From the NCBI GenBank assembly GCA_907165135.1, contig OU015568.1, positions 15,263,208-15,327,207 on the forward strand: DNA of 64,000 nucleotides, written 5' to 3'. Each line of letters starts with the position of its first letter. Position 1 is the stretch's first letter. Shown piece by piece: positions 62,901-64,000 of this stretch. The DNA comes from Oikopleura dioica (taxonomy: Eukaryota; Chordata; Appendicularia; Copelata; Oikopleuridae). The notes under the pieces were generated by a model. The model was given only the letters and a program-made list of their open reading frames with translations, searched no databases and was not told where the DNA came from. The position numbers and the translations under genes are program-made.

Positions 62901-64000
62901 TTTGGACAAAAAGGTCGCGCTGCGTCTCAAATTTTATGAAATTTTGCATAAATGTAGTTTACATATACCAAAGTTTGGTCAAGAGCAATCAGCTTGGAGG
63001 CCCGAAAACTCAGATTCTAGAGCTATTTAAAGCTTTATAATAAATTATACTAAAAATGGTCGCGCTGCGTTTCAAATCGCATGAAATTTTGCAGACATGA
63101 TAAGTGACTGTATTTGAACAAGTTTGAGAAAATGAGATTGAGGCCCCAAGATTTCGACTATCCGTACAATGAATGGTTATTTTTAAGCATTCAAAAATAA
63201 CAATGTCGTTAAAAAATTGGTCGTTTTGCGTTTCGTAGCCTCTGAGATTATTAAGTTGATTGAAAAATAGCCAAATAGTCGCATCTCTGTGAATTGACAA
63301 AATAGCTCTTAATGAATAATATACATTTATATATTTCGATAGGCAATTATTTTGAAATATCTTGCCTTTGACTTATTCGACTTTTTCGCTAAATAGAATG
63401 ACGATCATTGATCGTTCAGCGTTTTTTCACGTTTTTCGGTGTTTTTGGTCATTAACACGTTATTTAATGCATATTTTGAGCATGAAGACAATAAGTATTA
63501 TTTATTTTTTTTGCTAACCGAACTGTCCGAGACCTGTCTCTAGATGGTCGAGGAAAGAAATCAAAAGAAAAATTACCGGAACCCTTTCAAAAGAAGCTTT
63601 TCCTGAAGGGCATTTTTGCACTTTTAGATGAATATTAAAAAATATTTAGAAGGCCTCCTGTCTAAACAAATAATTTTTTTCTAGGTTTTCGAATATGGAG
63701 AATTTGATGGAAACAATAAAAATGAAATTCCAAAAAAGATTTTTAAATTTGGATTTTTCCGTCCATTTCTCTTGCCATTTTATCTCGGGATCTTATGGTC
63801 GGCCGAGCCCGCAAAACCTGGAAACCTAAACGTGAAAAATCTTTGACATATTCATTTTTAAAAAGCTGAGACTCTTTGGCCCCAACCTTTTACCACAGTT
63901 CGGCTGGACCTAAACTTGAACGCGTCTTCTTGTCGCAGATTTTCTAATCGTATCCAAAGATACCTTGCCCCTGAACTTTTAGAAGGACCGATGGATGTTT
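56916..64000 (+). CDS. Type II TGF-beta/activin-receptor-like serine/threonine kinase (partial, runs off edge)
   Basis: Separated exons fit one receptor. Ectodomain exons (about 56916-57191, 57275-57758) have ECYFQHG, KKQCATDEACHL and the type II end YCCCTSPLCNH, then a transmembrane segment (ALIIHYLSILIFVVLVCCL). A juxtamembrane exon follows (57839 to about 58025). Kinase exons: glycine loop GNGRYGTVHL (ends 58238); YAMKIF lysine and CTHPNIV (from 59890); LEYCKLGSLSSWL (from 60273); DVKSTNILL and SDFGLA (ends 60951); ESLVGTAEKV (60997-61043); and, after a ~2.9-kb intron, RYLAPELLEG (from 63939). HRD is altered and some junctions are uncertain. Introns are unusually long and repeat-filled for this locus. 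It could be an active diverged receptor or a decaying copy. Confidence 0.7.
58377..59180. repeat. Three diverged repeat units in receptor intron
   Basis: A core like ATAGAYCKTGTCYTCTTGTC recurs at about 58467, 58836 and 59096, each with related flanks (a reactive 'GGGAAAAKTTC' or 'AGAGAATGATGCGG' start and an 'RGGxAxxxCA' end). A further weak match lies near 63920. The copies are degenerate and may be an old transposon family. Confidence 0.5.
59556..59787. repeat. 232-bp inverted repeat with 37-bp arms
   Basis: Arms 59556-59592 and 59751-59787 are reverse complements with one mismatch. Each arm ends internally in the perfect 16-bp palindrome GACCTACGCGTAGGTC. It lies in the intron before the kinase lysine exon. 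Probably a small non-autonomous element. Confidence 0.8.
61511..63764. repeat. ~2.25-kb near-perfect palindrome with ~155-bp internal periodicity
   Basis: Arms 61511-62571 and 62704-63764 (~1,061 bp each) are almost exact reverse complements around a ~132-bp centre. Inside each arm, a block GAGACGCAGCGCGACCATTTTT recurs at about 62038 (diverged), 62200, 62345, 62514 and 62672 (centre), about every 150-165 bp, each preceded by AATTTYATNAAATTTG-like sequence. Open frames within it are by-products. It occupies the large receptor intron. High arm identity implies recent origin or gene conversion. Confidence 0.88.

Overview
The window looks like nuclear DNA of an appendicularian tunicate (Oikopleura-like). 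The genes are packed tightly on one strand, most introns are 34-70 nt, and neighbouring genes lie 40-220 bp apart with a TTCAG or TTTAG acceptor just before the next ATG, as in spliced-leader operons. Several introns are non-canonical (GA..AG, GC..AG), and the gene repertoire is chordate (RNF32, SIN1, TATDN3, connexin-type genes). The species cannot be fixed from sequence alone.

Left host block (1-16490), all on +: a p53-family gene, glucosidase II beta (ends HDEL), eIF1, cytosolic carboxypeptidase AGTPBP1, DHX15/Prp43, PPIL3, TATDN3, SIN1/MAPKAP1 and TIMM13. A 754-bp palindromic TTAA-flanked element follows. The first three codons of an RNF32 homologue then run straight into a huge retroelement.

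Centre (16491-53852): one 37,362-bp LTR element. The two 307-bp LTRs are identical by eye (TGTTATG...CATAACA). A 4-bp CCGT target duplication, a tRNA-Leu-type primer site and a purine tract are all present. Gag and a Ty3/gypsy-order Pol (PR-RT-RH-INT) occupy only 35.2-40.6 kb. About 12.5 kb after the 5' LTR is repeat-rich leader with three antisense genes, one of them spliced. The remaining ~19 kb carries about 25 sense accessory genes. They include a CKS1-like cell-cycle protein, two TFIIB-family proteins, a connexin-like four-pass protein, a ubiquitin-like protein, four RING-finger genes (two zinc-ribbon plus RING-H2 genes like RNF126, one internally duplicated double RING, one RING-HC), two extra capsid/Gag paralogues (one with a duplicated N-terminal half), a PSAP-containing small protein, many small membrane proteins and three further intra-element paralogue families. 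Most are preceded by splice acceptors, and several contain short cis-introns. This cargo-laden element is the most unusual system in the window.

Right host block (53853-64000): the rest of RNF32, split by the insertion after codon 3, then cyclin B 67 bp downstream. After that comes a partial type II TGF-beta/activin-receptor-like kinase gene whose introns are loaded with degenerate repeats, including a ~2.25-kb palindrome, and which runs off the right edge.

A second notable theme is a set of GA..AG introns (two in eIF1, one in AGTPBP1, one likely in SIN1). Each has 6-8-nt complementary sequences just inside its two ends, as if derived from small inverted-repeat insertions.
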